The notes under the pieces: generated by a model | Seen by the model: only the letters and a program-made list of their open reading frames with translations | Databases searched by the model: none | Told to the model about the DNA's origin: nothing | In this document: positions 33,331-44,366 of the stretch, one piece after another | Layout of the letters: each line of letters starts with the position of its first letter | Numbering within the stretch: position 1 is the stretch's first letter | Assembly: GCF_932276165.1 (NCBI RefSeq) | Contig: NC_063987.1 | Location: 5,580,001 to 5,644,000, forward strand | DNA: 64,000 bases | Origin: Plutella xylostella | Taxonomy: Eukaryota > Arthropoda > Insecta > Lepidoptera > Plutellidae | Direction of reading: 5' to 3' | Position numbers and translations under genes: made by a program

Positions 33331-34867
33331 GATCGACGAAAAACACGAAAACCTGTAAACGTGTATTTCACTCAATTACTGTTTCGCAGAATATCGTTTC
33401 CTGAATATTGAACCTGTAAAAGTAAATGAAGTAATAACTTTGATGAAAAAGTTCCAGTGACATTGCACCAAATTACTCCTAAACGGAAGAGTCTTTTTGA
33501 CCGCTTGAAGATCCGAAGACGCCGTATGAAATACTTATTTAAGTATGTTTAATTAGATTTAATGCTATTTCTCTTTCACCGAATCGTGGGTGGGCTGGAA
33601 GAAATAGCTTTTTGACAGTAAGCCCGCCTTTGTATAGACAATAAGCGTTTATAAATAACAAACTATTTACTAGCAATAGAAATAAAAAAACGGCTAGCGC
33701 AAACTGGGCCGAATTTGCTAGCTCGGTGAGGACAAGTAAGTACCTTAAAACGGACTTCATGCGAGATATTTAGCGCCAAATGAATATGCAAGTGATGGAA
33801 TACTATTGTTGTGTCTCCGATTTAAACAGACGGGGCCTACATTCAACAAATTAGGCACCTACCTGGGCTAACACTGTTTATTATTGACCTCCTTCTGGTA
33901 GATTTCACTTTCCCATGGGATAAATTTTGTCTTCGCTACAAAATCGTCACACAACGCAAGCTGCACCGGATAAGTTTAATCACCAACAACACATGTCACT
34001 ATTCGAAATGATTCGAATTTATCACTTCTTAGCTCCTCAAGTCAATTTACACATTATTTTAAACACACATAAACATAACTGAAAAAGTCTAGCCAATCTG
34101 TTCCTGCTCCACCTAATTAAATTAGAAATAAATTGTTTCCTCGCCACCAGAGGGTGCTTATACATTTTACGGCTACCCGCCGTTTACCCGCGAACAAATT
34201 TTTAAGTAAAAGTTAAAATATGTAAATCGATAACGAGCAACAAAAGCTGAAAAGAAAATAGCGGAGCGTCAAAACTCAATTAATCTGATCCCGGATAACA
34301 TTTTCTTCAGGCTTAAACTTGGTCGATGAAATTAAAAGTTTAGTAAAGGGTGGTTTATCAGGCGCCTGGAGGGCCCGTTCCGTGCTGAAGTGAGCGGTAT
34401 CGCGCGGCTCAATCTCAATCCAGAATCAACAATATCGCTGCCCAACTTTAAATTGTAACATTTCATTTTCGGGCCCTATCAGTGACTTTCCAATTTTCTT
34501 ACTTATTTGCTTTCTGGGTTAACTTACTAATCGTAATAATTTTTGTTGATTACTTTCCAGGATTCAAAACCCTGGCTTATAAAGTCTTCAGCAACGTGAA
34601 AATACGAAAAAATAAAACAAAATCAAATTACAACTGCAACGTGAAACGAATGCTGTGAGTACGTCCCAATAGGAAATTTCAATCAATTAAAAATGTAATT
34701 GGTACACCGCAGGAACCGTTTAAATATTAAACGAGGCTCATTAGTATTGTTACCGCAAACTGTATTTGTTTACTAAATACAAAACCATAGTTACATTTGC
34801 ATTGGAAATACGATAAGCGCTTTAAAAGTGCACAGTTTTATAAGTATATCTTAGATGTTATGACGTC
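33331..34867. other. Non-coding stretch
   Basis: AT-rich, no recognisable gene. The 33539-33760 frame is hydrophobic but has no family features. Confidence 0.35.
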
Positions 34868-36139
34868 GGGAACACCCAAATATTCCGAAAAACATTTTTC
34901 CGAATTTGATAACCCCGAATATGTACCTAATTTACGAAATATTGCAATACCGTTTTTTTAAAATACCGAATTATAATAATCACGAAAATTATAATTTCGA
35001 ATATTATAATCACGAATATTGTTATTACGATTGTTAAATATACGAATGTAAAAAAATACGATTACTTTAATATACGAAAAATAAAATACCGATTTATTAT
35101 AATCACGAAAAAGTCAAATCCCGATCGGAAATATGATAATTCGTGATTTTGACAAAAAAACATAAACGTCTTTAAAACTTTAGAAACAAAACCAAAAGGT
35201 GTTAGGTGCACATAGATATCGAAAAACAAAGCGGAGCGCAGCGAAGCGGAGCGGAGCGTTTCAAATATAGTGCAAAACAATTGCTAGGACTTTTATGGTG
35301 TTTAAACTTAAAAACCTTTGGACCTAAACCTAAAGATAGGTGCGACGACGAGCAAAGCGAGGAGGAGCGTGTTAAGTGCACATAGATATCGAAAAACAAA
35401 GCGGAGCGCAGCGAAGCGGAGCGGAGCGTTTCAAATTTAGAGCAAAACAATTGCTAGGATTTTTATGGTGCTTAAACTTAAAAACCTTAGGACCTAAACC
35501 TAAAGATAGGTGCGACGACGAGCAAAGCGAGGAGGAGCGTGTTAGGTGCACATAGATATCGAAAAACAAAGCGGAGCGCAGCGGAGCGTTTCAAATTTAG
35601 AGCAAAACAATTGCTAGGATTTTTATGGTGCTTAAACTTAAAAACCTTAGGACCTAAACCTAAAGATAGGTGCGACGACGAGCAAAGCGAGGAGGAGCGT
35701 GTTAGGTGCACATAGATATCGAAAAACAAAGCGGAGCGCAGCGAAGCGGAGCGGAGCGTTTCACATAATATAGCTTAAAAAATATTGTTTTTATACGCAT
35801 AATGCTGCATTATTCATATAACCATTTCTTGTTATCTAAGAAACATTCGGGAATTTGTATTTTCGGAATATTAAAACTTCGGGATTCGTAATTTTAACAA
35901 TTCGATATAATAAAAAATCGTACTTTTGAAACATCGAAATAATAATATTCGGAAAATTGACTTTCGTCATTTTAATAAAGGTGTTGTTTGAAATTTCGTT
36001 TATAAACTATTCGTGATTTTCGTTATTCGGAAACTTAAAATTCGGGATTGTGAATTATTCGGAATTATGAAATTCGAAATTTTAAAAATCGTTATTTTCA
36101 TATTCGTAAAAAAGTAATTCGGAATTATGTAGTGTACCC
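34868..36139. mobile_element. Unclassified 1272-bp element with 9-bp duplication
   Basis: TATGACGTC occurs at 34859-34867 and again at 36140-36148, directly outside. The ends are imperfect inverted repeats: GGGAACACCCAAATATTCCG against GGGTACACTACATAATTCCG (16 of the first 22 positions match). The left third is studded with CGAA/CGAT words, the right third with TTCG/ATCG words, so the two flanks form a degenerate inverted array. The middle is a tandem array of a GC-rich 170-bp unit. A 9-bp duplication is typical of Mutator-like elements, which also tolerate odd contents, but no transposase or known end sequence supports that assignment. Confidence 0.7.
35206..35763. repeat. Tandem array of a 170-bp unit, about 3.3 copies
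   Basis: Units start with GTGCACATAGATATCG at 35206, 35376, 35546 and 35706. The third is 160 bp because it lacks one GCGAAGCGGA decamer. Each has a GCGGAGCGCAGCG-type block and a GCGACGACGAGCAAAGCGAG block separated by AT-rich text. The minus strand reads open across unit joins only because the period is not a multiple of three; these frames are not genes. Confidence 0.95.
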
Positions 36140-37871
36140 TATGACGTCACTAGCCCTTAAAATTCTACATTGAGAAACACCCGAGACCGCGCTATTCTAT
36201 GACTTTCCACTAATTTAAAATTTACAACGATAAGAGAACGCACGGACCGAGTGACTGCTCGGATATAACTCGTAATATTGACATTGTGTCAAATTGTCAA
36301 TACGTGTACCGAGCGTCCTAAAGTCCCCGGTAGGTAACTTTTGAAACTTATTAAACGCATACAAATCTCGATCGATACACCGTTTAAAGGTAAGCGTCCA
36401 CCTATCGGTATCGTACGAATCGGACCAAACATATTTTCATAAATGTATGGAGAAACGGCGTCGGCAATGCCCATGAAATGGACGCACTTGTTTGAATTCC
36501 TATTGCCTATGTCGAAAGCTGGATATCGCTTATCCTAAGAATAACATAAGGACATTATGTGAAAATTCAGGATCGCAGCACAGATGTTCTTAGCTTCAAT
36601 TATTCGCCAGACACTTTTACCCAGACAAAAGACATATCTAGCTAGCTTTTTAATTATAACAATAAAACTGTTTTAATACTTTAATACAGTCGAGTGAAGT
36701 CAAACCGTTTGTTTCAGTGGGTCATAAACAAAATAATGGCGAAGTCTTCAAAACTACAGAAGTACGTACTTCATTAGCTAGACGATGACGGACCCTAAAA
36801 AGTTTGTGATATGTTCTGTTAAACTACTCGTACATAATATGCTCTTAAACTTGCTATACTTGCATAAACTAGTGATACAGCAGGATAGGCGTGGAATAGG
36901 ATGTTAGGGTGTTGGCGTGTCACCGGTGATACTATGTACTTAGAACTTTACTAATTAAGAGTCGGTAAAATATCTAGAATTATCATTATCACGATACTCT
37001 TGCTAATGCTAACATGATAAATACACATGTTTCTTACGTATCTGTCTGTCTCATATTAATGTTGTGTATTTATGTAATCTTAAACATAATGTTAGTAATC
37101 TTGCTGTGTAACCTGTGTATGTGTTGTGTTAAGTAAATAATAATAATAACTTATCTATCTATCTTTCTAATCTACTGAAATGGTGGACATGGTGGTTGAG
37201 TAGGCACTCAGATCATATTTTTTTTTAGGTATGTTTCATGAATTCGTTTTAACCCTCGCATGTGTTATATTAAGTCTCTATGTAATAGGGGACTAGCCTT
37301 GATACGAACAAATTGGAGTGTCGGTGCCGAAGAAAGGTCTCGACAAATAACACCTCACTATCCAAGTGAGGTTTTATTTTGATTGGTTCGGTTAGAAGAT
37401 TTGTGACTTAAATCATCGGTAAAATTGGTACAATTTTATTAGGTTTAACAAGGGTTTAACATAAAACGTTTATCTCCGTTTGACAGTTAACATTATGTAG
37501 AATATATTTAAGTACTACATATATTCACTTCGGACTCGGACATTATTAGCTTCTTGTATGTGACACTCTATCTTTTTCGTCAATTGTTCATGAAAGCCTG
37601 AAGCAGTTGAAAGAAGACACGTGTTCAGTAAACGAGACATCAACAAGTTTTACGGGTAGAAACCCATCCGGCGTGATATGAGCTCGCAGACTGATGGCGG
37701 GATGACTACGAAACTGTGAAAGCACTTACGGGATTTCCCCTGGGCCATAATACGGATTGGCAGTAAGTGATCTCGGGTATATGAACCTTGGACTAGTTTT
37801 CCAGGATATGTGGACATTAGGTTCTTAAATACTAGTACTAACTAAAAGTGTTCTTAGTTTCAATTAAAAAA
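36140..37871. other. Non-coding stretch
   Basis: No gene. At 37313-37440 it holds a repeat shared with 17525-17650. TAAGCGTCCACC near 36392 and an inverted GGACGC near 36480 hint at an old MITE whose ends I could not fix. Confidence 0.35.
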
Positions 37872-37918
37872 CGTTTCCATTTGTTATACATAAGGAGTAT
37901 GTATAACAAATGGAAACG
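37872..37918. repeat. Perfect 21-bp inverted repeat, 5-nt loop
   Basis: CGTTTCCATTTGTTATACAT (extended by A) and its exact complement are separated by AGGAG. Too short for a usual miRNA precursor; may be the core of a MITE or a cruciform. Confidence 0.85.
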
Positions 37919-38379
37919 GTTACGTCGTTGAAATGAGTATTTATGAAGAAAAATCTGAAGGCATAAAATGTACAACTATACACCTTTAAATATAATTTTA
38001 TACGGCTATCTCGATATTCTATTGACAATTTAACTGCCAGTCTGCTACTCCGCATTCAGGTCTAATCACGCCTTCACTCTTGAAGAGCACTTCTGTAAAT
38101 GACCATCAGATATGCACAATTTATACACTCTGTTACCTGTGCAATACCGATGTTTGTGGGCCATTATATGCAGCTATCACACTGGCTGTGACGGGGCGTC
38201 CCGCGGGAGCCGGCGGGGGGCGGGGCGGGGGCTGATTGACAGCCAGAAAGGATTTACCCGTGGATGCGGGTTTAACAAATATATACATACCTAGCAGCGC
38301 CCTCCCAAGGGTGGCGTGGGATGTACCCGCTAAACGATGTGTCATTTTGGTTTCAGTGTGTGTTTTATTTCTTTTCACG

Positions 38380-38460
38380 CTGATGGTCCTGCTGACTGTT
38401 GTGCCGAGGGCCAGGGTTCGATTCCCGGCTGGTGTAGGTAAGTACATACTTATTTGTTTT
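38380..38460 (+). repeat. SINE head fragment with a perfect B box
   Basis: B box GGTTCGATTCC at 38415-38425 within CCAGGGTTCGATTCCCGGCT, as in the SINE at 53160. The A box is not recognisable. Upstream, 38180-38230 is a GGGGCGGGGCGGGG-type GC-rich patch of unknown role. Confidence 0.55.
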
Positions 38461-38838
38461 ATTCTTGTGTTAAACTTCGTTTTGCCTCTACCCCGGTACA
38501 ATATTATTCTGTACACAATTAAACCACAAGTGTTTAAGCTTAGTAAATGGATTAGACGTACTACTACTTACTAAACAAATTAATGAGTATGACTATATAG
38601 GCCACAGTAATATAAGGTAGGCGTAGGGTTGTGTGCACCGCGCGCTCAGTGAACACTTGCAGGTGGCTGCGTGTATCCACCCCGCAGTGCTGTTGCAACC
38701 CTGGGGTGAATATTATTACACCATCGCTTGTAGGTAACAACTATAGTATTTACATAATTTACACCTGAGTACCAAACAAAAGAAAGGTGGCATAGTACCT
38801 ATTATTCAACTCGTCTATCATACTGTGACTTTTAGAAT

Positions 38839-38938
38839 ACAATAGAATACTTCTTTATTGATTTGTACAAAGGATAAATACTCAATAGGCGGCCTTATTG
38901 CTAAAATCGATCGCTTCCAGGCAATCTTTGGGTGGAGG
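38839..38938 (-). mobile_element. LINE 3' tail, second copy
   Basis: The minus strand gives CCACCCAAAGATTGCCTGG, a GCGATCGATTTTAGC stretch, GGCCGCC and a CAATAAAGAAG end, the same order as 24762-24910. Confidence 0.7.
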
Positions 38939-39204
38939 AATGACTTATTAATAATGACTTATTTATTATAATGAAAAATGCAAATATTATAGTAAACATT
39001 CACATATTTTTTCTCCCTCTCCTCTTAGGATCAAAATGTTTGTGCATAGAATAATATATAGGTGGGTACATAGTAGATATACTTATTTATTTTATTAAAT
39101 GTACTTACCTGGATGCCTCTGCCTACCCGACATCTAACATCCACATTTCCTCACGTCACATTATTACCTATCTATTTATCAACAGTCCAGACACGGCGTG
39201 ACGT

Positions 39205-39235
39205 CACGTGGACACTGATGTCACCGTGTATTGTT
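39205..39235. promoter_or_regulatory. CRE overlapping an E-box
   Basis: TGACGTCACGTG joins a full CRE palindrome to a CACGTG E-box, with GATGTCACCGTG 12 bp on. Could bind bZIP and bHLH factors; no target gene is visible. Confidence 0.3.
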
Positions 39236-39441
39236 GGTGCTGGATAATGCTTGCATCCAATTTCCTGTGGACAAGATCTCGAGTATTGCTGAGCTAGTGA
39301 CTCTGCACACAAGACGTGTTAGATGTAAGTGTGTGTGTGCGCTACACTGTGTCAATAAACTCGATGTTTGATCGGAAGAGTTGTTGCCATACATTTATTA
39401 AATAGATATAAAAACAAAGAAACATTTATTTGACACGTATA

Positions 39442-39520
39442 CAGGGTGTTGTAAAAATGGGTATACTTACGTAAAAACCATAATAATCGTCATAATTCTA
39501 CGAAAACTATGAAAAACAAA
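39442..39520 (+). mobile_element. CAGGGTG MITE, left-end fragment (copy C)
   Basis: Starts CAGGGTGTTGTAAAAATGGG and continues with TATACTTACG, then loses similarity. No right end found nearby, so the copy is truncated or heavily decayed. Confidence 0.65.
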
Positions 39521-39959
39521 ATTATTCTGCTGTTGCATTCATTTATCGTAAAGGACCCCTCGTGCGAGAGTCCCAACCGCGACGGGCCGATTTTTACCAA
39601 TACCTACATAATATTTTAGTAGGATTAATATTAGATTAATATTCTAAATATTAAGTAAGTACTTTATCTTCACTTTATCTAAAAGCACGCATTTGAAATG
39701 AATCGTCAAATTTTCCGTTGTCAACGTAGATTGCTTTGTCAAATATTCATGGAATAAGAAATTCCTAAATCTTACATTAATAATTTATATCGGAATTTGT
39801 TCGGATAAGTTTCACAGAGAGCTATTATTTAGGCCTAGAAAATTGAGGAATAGAATTGTACTTAATCTTATTATTTTTCTCCCAGAGGCTATATCGTTAT
39901 GGATCGTTATGTTTAAAATGTAGAATTGTTGTTTTAGATTACATCAAGCTTTAATATAA

Positions 39960-40525
39960 CTCTCTTCCATCCAAAGGTTGTCTGGTAGAGATTGCTATAA
40001 GCACTAAGGCTGCGTTTCCATTGACGCGGAGCTGGGCGGAGCGGTGCTTAGCGGTGCATGAATTGTCCAATCACTATGCTCGAAATCTCCGCTCTGCTTC
40101 AATGGATACAGCACAAGCGGAGCGGGGCAGAGCTGAACGGATATTCATATAAAATAAGCGAGGTGATGCGGAGCGGAGGACAGCGGGGCGGTGTGGAGCG
40201 GAGGACAGGGCGGTGCGTTGCGGAGGGTAGCTAGGTAAGTATATTTATATTAGTAATTAGTACTTGGGTCATTATTGTTAATGTGATGTAAAATAAAGCA
40301 GGAAATACATACATACATACATCCGCACCGCACCGCCCCGCTCCGCTCCTCTCCGCTCTGCTTCAGTGGAAACACTCACCACTTTTCACCGCTATTCTCC
40401 GCTCATCTCCGCACAGCTCCGCGTCAATGGAAACGCAGCCTAAGGCCGCCTTTTTGAACTATTTTAACTTTTAAGTTATATTTTGTATGTTGTTCTATTT
40501 TGGTGCAAATAAAGAGTATTGTATT
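39960..40525 (+). mobile_element. LINE 3' tail interrupted by a Harbinger-like MITE
   Basis: 39960-40007 carries CCATCCAAAGGTTGTCTGG and an ATTGCTATAAGCACTAA stretch. 40444-40525 continues with GGCCGCCTTTTTG, ending AATAAAGAGTATTG and a TATTG tail. Together they match the other two copies of this tail, and the break is exactly the MITE plus one TAA. Confidence 0.75.
40008..40440. mobile_element. Harbinger-like MITE, 433 bp, TAA duplication
   Basis: 27-bp terminal inverted repeats without mismatch, beginning GGCTGCGTTTCCATTGACGC, flanked by TAA at 40005-40007 and 40441-40443. The interior is rich in GCGGAGCGG/CCGCTCCGC words with an AT-rich centre that has an ACAT run. No open frame of interest. 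Intact long repeats suggest a fairly young copy. Confidence 0.88.
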
Positions 40526-40730
40526 GTATATTGAAAGCTAGATTAATTACAAATTAGCACATTTCAACGATTAGCATCCACAAAATATTATACAAACACA
40601 GTATGGCAACATTACCTGCACAGCAGCTGTTCTCGGGCGTCGAATGAAGTCAAATTATCTAAGTTGGTTACCAACTCGGGGTTGCCAGCCTAGCCCTGTT
40701 AATTTCGTTAAACTGCGTCGCTGCACTGCC

Positions 40731-40817
40731 ATGTTTGTTCTGCTATGCTGTAGTGTGTTGTGTCAATGTATGGTATTCCTACATGCAAAGGTCCTCTGGA
40801 AGAGTCTGGTTTCAGCG
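40731..40817 (+). other. Possible first coding exon with a signal peptide
   Basis: ATG at 40731 opens 29 codons encoding a hydrophobic, cysteine-rich N terminus (M-F-V-L-L-C-C-S-V-L-C) and ends in phase 0 at GTAAGG. An in-frame ATG also occurs at 40644. The block is less AT-rich than its flanks. No following exon could be found by eye, so this is only a candidate. Confidence 0.25.
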
Positions 40818-41770
40818 GTAAGGCGTAATGTATTGTCTTGATCCGTTGTGTAAAATTGATATGTCTATTATAGGCATAGTATGTATATTAAAATTGTTGT
40901 CCATGTAGAGGAAACTTATTTGTATGGATAAACAAAAACAGCTAAAAATATACACAGATCTAGTTCCTAGTACTACGTACCTACCTGAGCAGTTGTAGTG
41001 ACTGCGTATTTGCTCCCCAAGTTGAACTAAACTACAGGTGGAAGCTCGTTCAGTTAAAATAATTTCCATCTTCGCCACTCCGGCGTAGTTCGCCCGAAAA
41101 CACTGAAAACTTGGCAAGTATTTACTCTGCAACAAAAAGAGGAAGTCAGACAAAGAAGTGAGCTAACACGAATTGTTGTGCTGAAACTTTCAGCGATAGC
41201 CGTTCATTACAACATTCACAACCTTGAGGCGAAACAGCAACTCAGTCCTGAGTTTCACTTAAATAAATATAGTACAGTATTGTGCTGCTGCAAGAAAAGG
41301 AACTTATAATGTGCGAGTAACGGCGCTAGGTACAAGCAACTTTTTGCAATGAGTTTCTGTTTCTAGTAAAGTGAGAATAGTTTGTAAATTATAGACTTTA
41401 TAAAAACAATAAAACCACTTTTAAAAACTTATGATCATTTCACCTCTGACATAATTTATCTAACATAAGTATTCTGAACTCTTAAATATTGAACATTATT
41501 TAATTCTAAACTTCTCTAAGCAAGCGCTGCGTAGTAATAATAAACTCATCTAGATCCAGGCAATGATTTCCCTAGATAGCTCTGTCTGTGACCATAAGAT
41601 TAATAGTGAGTTTCTGCATCCACATCCTACTACTCTTAGTTGTTATATACTATAAAAGTATAGGCCAGCTAGCTAATGATGGGATTATAGGTATATAGTC
41701 GGTCGCTTTATTGGTCAGCTTTACGATTTTTCGTCATTTATCCATTGTGTTCTTTTAAAACAAATGCTTG
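40818..41770. other. Non-coding stretch
   Basis: Nothing recognised. Confidence 0.3.
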
Positions 41771-41990
41771 TCAGCGTAAAGATGATTGATTCATAATTGT
41801 TTTCCCAATTGAATCTCTCACCAATTTGTAGAGTTTATCTGTGGTTCTTTCATACGAAAAAGCTTCAGGCAATCCCAACAAATAGCCCCCAATAATGGCG
41901 TTTGCCCACATCTGTCCGTCTGCATTACCGCATATCGTCAGAAGGGCCCGGCCTGTGCCGCGACCGGCCACCGCCGTGGCTATTTTCCTA
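41771..41990 (-). other. Unidentified open segment, possible exon or pseudogene
   Basis: About 67 codons on the minus strand with balanced amino-acid use (A-G-R-G-T-G-R, I-C-G-N-A-D-G, I-I-G-G-Y-L-L-G-L-P-E-A), ending in a stop at 41771. The G-N-A-D and I-x-G-x-L-L-G-x-P order is loosely like the C-terminal part of ADP-ribosylglycohydrolases, but the metal-binding aspartates of that family are not clear. G+C content is above the surroundings at 41870-41990. Confidence 0.25.
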
Positions 41991-43170
41991 TCCTACCATC
42001 TATCATTTATTTATTATTTAATTATTTATTGAACAAATATTATAAAGGATGGACTTAATACTAAAAGCTTTTTCTCAAGTTTTCTCCTAATAATAACAGG
42101 AGTATGTACAAAAAAAAAAGATTTTAAAAAGGCCCTTAATAATATTATACCTAATATAATCACATAAGTGCATGTAACGCATTTATGCAGCAAGTGAGAC
42201 ATAGATTTGATTCAGCAATGATAAGCTTAAAGTTCATCGCCAAAAGTGTTGAGATGAAATCACAACTTACAAACAAGTACTTTAATTTAAATCTAGTAAA
42301 ATAATATGCTAGAACTAGAGAATAGGGCCCCAGATCTGGCAAATACCTTGATAAACCGGGTCATTCCCGTAAAACCCGTGACTAATCACACCACCACTCG
42401 ATGTCAAGAATTAACGATCGCCATTTGTACCCGATGTTGACCGACACCGAAAAAATGGGTTTAAAATATCGCTGAATTTATTTCTTGAATTTTCATTCTT
42501 ACGTCGTTGGCATAGCCGACACTAATGATTATTTTAGAATATATTCTTGGATTTACACAAAGCGTAGTTACCGTCACAACATCATCATAATCCATGACGT
42601 CTCCAACGTGGGGCACGGGTCTCATTCTTAAGTAAAGGACGTGCTTAAGGCCTAGTCCACCACGCTAGTCTTCGAAAGATAATTGAGAAATATTGTTATA
42701 TCATCGCCCATAACATTTCCTACGAGTATAAAGTGTAAAATAGAAATCGTTGGTGAAGGCGTATTGCTAACCTCGTAGCAACAGTTTTGAGAGCGTTCAT
42801 CAGCAGGTAGATGTTCTAATATAAACAAAAATTCTGTATTAAAGCTGCCATCTAAAACACCCAGCGCTACATAAAATGAAACGGTACGTAATTATAATTA
42901 TAAAAAAACGTATTGCAAATATTGCGTGGGAGCTACGTATAAGTATATAAATCTTAATATACTTAAAGCAGAAAGCTCGAGGGTGCAGGAAATTAAAATT
43001 CTCCTCAGCACTTGTTAAATCATTGCTCGAACGAGCAGTAAAAATAAAACTTCATACTTATTCGCGTATATGAAATAGAATTACACAGCGGGGAGTATTT
43101 ATTACGACTTGCAAACTACTGCCAGTGTCGAGAGCATAGGATTCGATACTATTTTCGAATCTACACGAAG
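41991..43170. other. Non-coding stretch
   Basis: Nothing recognised apart from AT-rich runs. Confidence 0.3.
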
Positions 43171-43285
43171 GGTCACTTTTACCAAACGCTAAACGTATTT
43201 AAATCAAATTTTAAATACATTTTGTACTAACTGACAGACGTATCACAGGCTACTAAATACGTTTAGCGTTTGGTGAAATTCCACC
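43171..43285 (+). mobile_element. CACCAAACG MITE, copy 2 (115 bp)
   Basis: Starts GGTCACTTTTACCAAACG and ends CGTTTAGCGTTTGGTGAAAT plus TCCACC, with terminal inverted repeats of about 30 bp (ACCAAACGCTAAACGTATTTA shared). Reverse complement of copy 1 at 16591. Confidence 0.75.
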
Positions 43286-43660
43286 TAACATATGGAAAAA
43301 ACAAATGTCACTTTTGGAACTAACTTTGCCTTACATTTTGACAGTGACAGTTGACGATACGCAACGTTAACGGAGGATCGAAACTTGTGCTCACGACTCG
43401 TTCCGATTATTATCTCGCTCACGATAGATGTTTCATAAACTAGTATTCGTTGTTTTATTGTTTAATAACTACCGTACAGTGGTGGACTAGAGTAACACTT
43501 GATATCGTGTATTTTTTTTATTTCATACGTCGTATGAAATAAAAAATACGTCGTACTTAACTGACTAGGTTTTATTAAATGCAGGCACGTCAAAAAAGTG
43601 ACTCGATAGTGAGCCGAGCTTTTAACTGTGCAATTACCGTTACGTAAATGTGTAGCTATA

Positions 43661-43921
43661 CAGGGTGTTGCAAAATTGGTATACTAAGCCGAAACCTACA
43701 TGTGCAGCATGGTATATCTAAGCCCGAAACTGAAATCAGAATTTGGAAATTCGCGAAAAAAAAATTTTTCCATAGTATAAAGTCACGTGACCAACAAAGT
43801 TTCTATGGAAAATGACAATTTTTTTTCGCGAATTTTCGAATTCTGATTTCAGTTTCGGGCTTAGATATACCATGCTGCACATGTAGGTTTCGGCTTGGTA
43901 TACCCTTTTTGCAACACCCTG
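43661..43921. mobile_element. CAGGGTG foldback MITE, copy D (261 bp)
   Basis: Long nearly perfect inverted repeat from CAGGGTGTTGCAAAATTGG to CCTTTTTGCAACACCCTG, flanked by TATA on both sides. The arms share GCCGAAACCTACATGTGCAG and CATGGTATATCTAAGCCC. The loop holds the palindrome GTCACGTGAC. Confidence 0.92.
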
Positions 43922-44283
43922 TATAGTGTTTTCCGTTTAGCAGTAATTTGGTGATATTGTCACTGGACCTTTTTGATTTCTCGTGAGTGTATTATGTATA
44001 TTTTTCTACTCTCAGTTGTAATAACGATCGATACAATTGTCAACCCTTCTCATTGAAGCTCTGAATGCCAGCGAATCCGGCGAACACTCAATCACTCCAA
44101 GCTCACACTCGAACAGAGTAAGAAAACTAATCTGAGAAAATTCACATCAGCTTCCGAGTAACACTGATTTGGGCGCTGTGCTTGTTGTGTTTCCCGAAAA
44201 CTTTCAATTATTTATTTATTATTTTATTGCATGTTAAAATTAGAAAAGTATTTCATAAAGGTACAATCAGGTAGGTAATCTAA

Positions 44284-44366
44284 GGGCTTGTACAGAAAAC
44301 TGCGACAGTAATCAAGCTTTTGCGCTGAAAAACTGTCAAAATTGTCGCAGTTTTTTTAACAAGCCC
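44284..44366. mobile_element. Harbinger-like mini-MITE, 83 bp, TAA duplication
   Basis: Starts GGGCTTGTACAGAAAACTGC and ends CAGTTTTTTTAACAAGCCC; arms share AAACTGCGACA. TAA flanks at 44281-44283 and 44367-44369. Close to the minimum size for such an element. Confidence 0.8.

Noticed and set aside
35062..35729. Four overlapping minus-strand open frames of 65-82 codons
   Set aside because: They are the same translated 170-bp tandem unit, and the period is not a multiple of three. No gene.
35206..35763. Evenly spaced repeats that could suggest a CRISPR array
   Set aside because: Units are directly adjacent 160-170-bp copies with no unique spacers, in a eukaryotic genome.
34859..36148. Helitron as an explanation for the 34868-36139 element
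   Set aside because: Helitrons do not duplicate their target; a 9-bp duplication and inverted ends are present here.
38133..38574. Frames of 127 and 112 codons around 38.3 kb
   Set aside because: They cross a GC-rich patch and a SINE head with a B box; no protein features.
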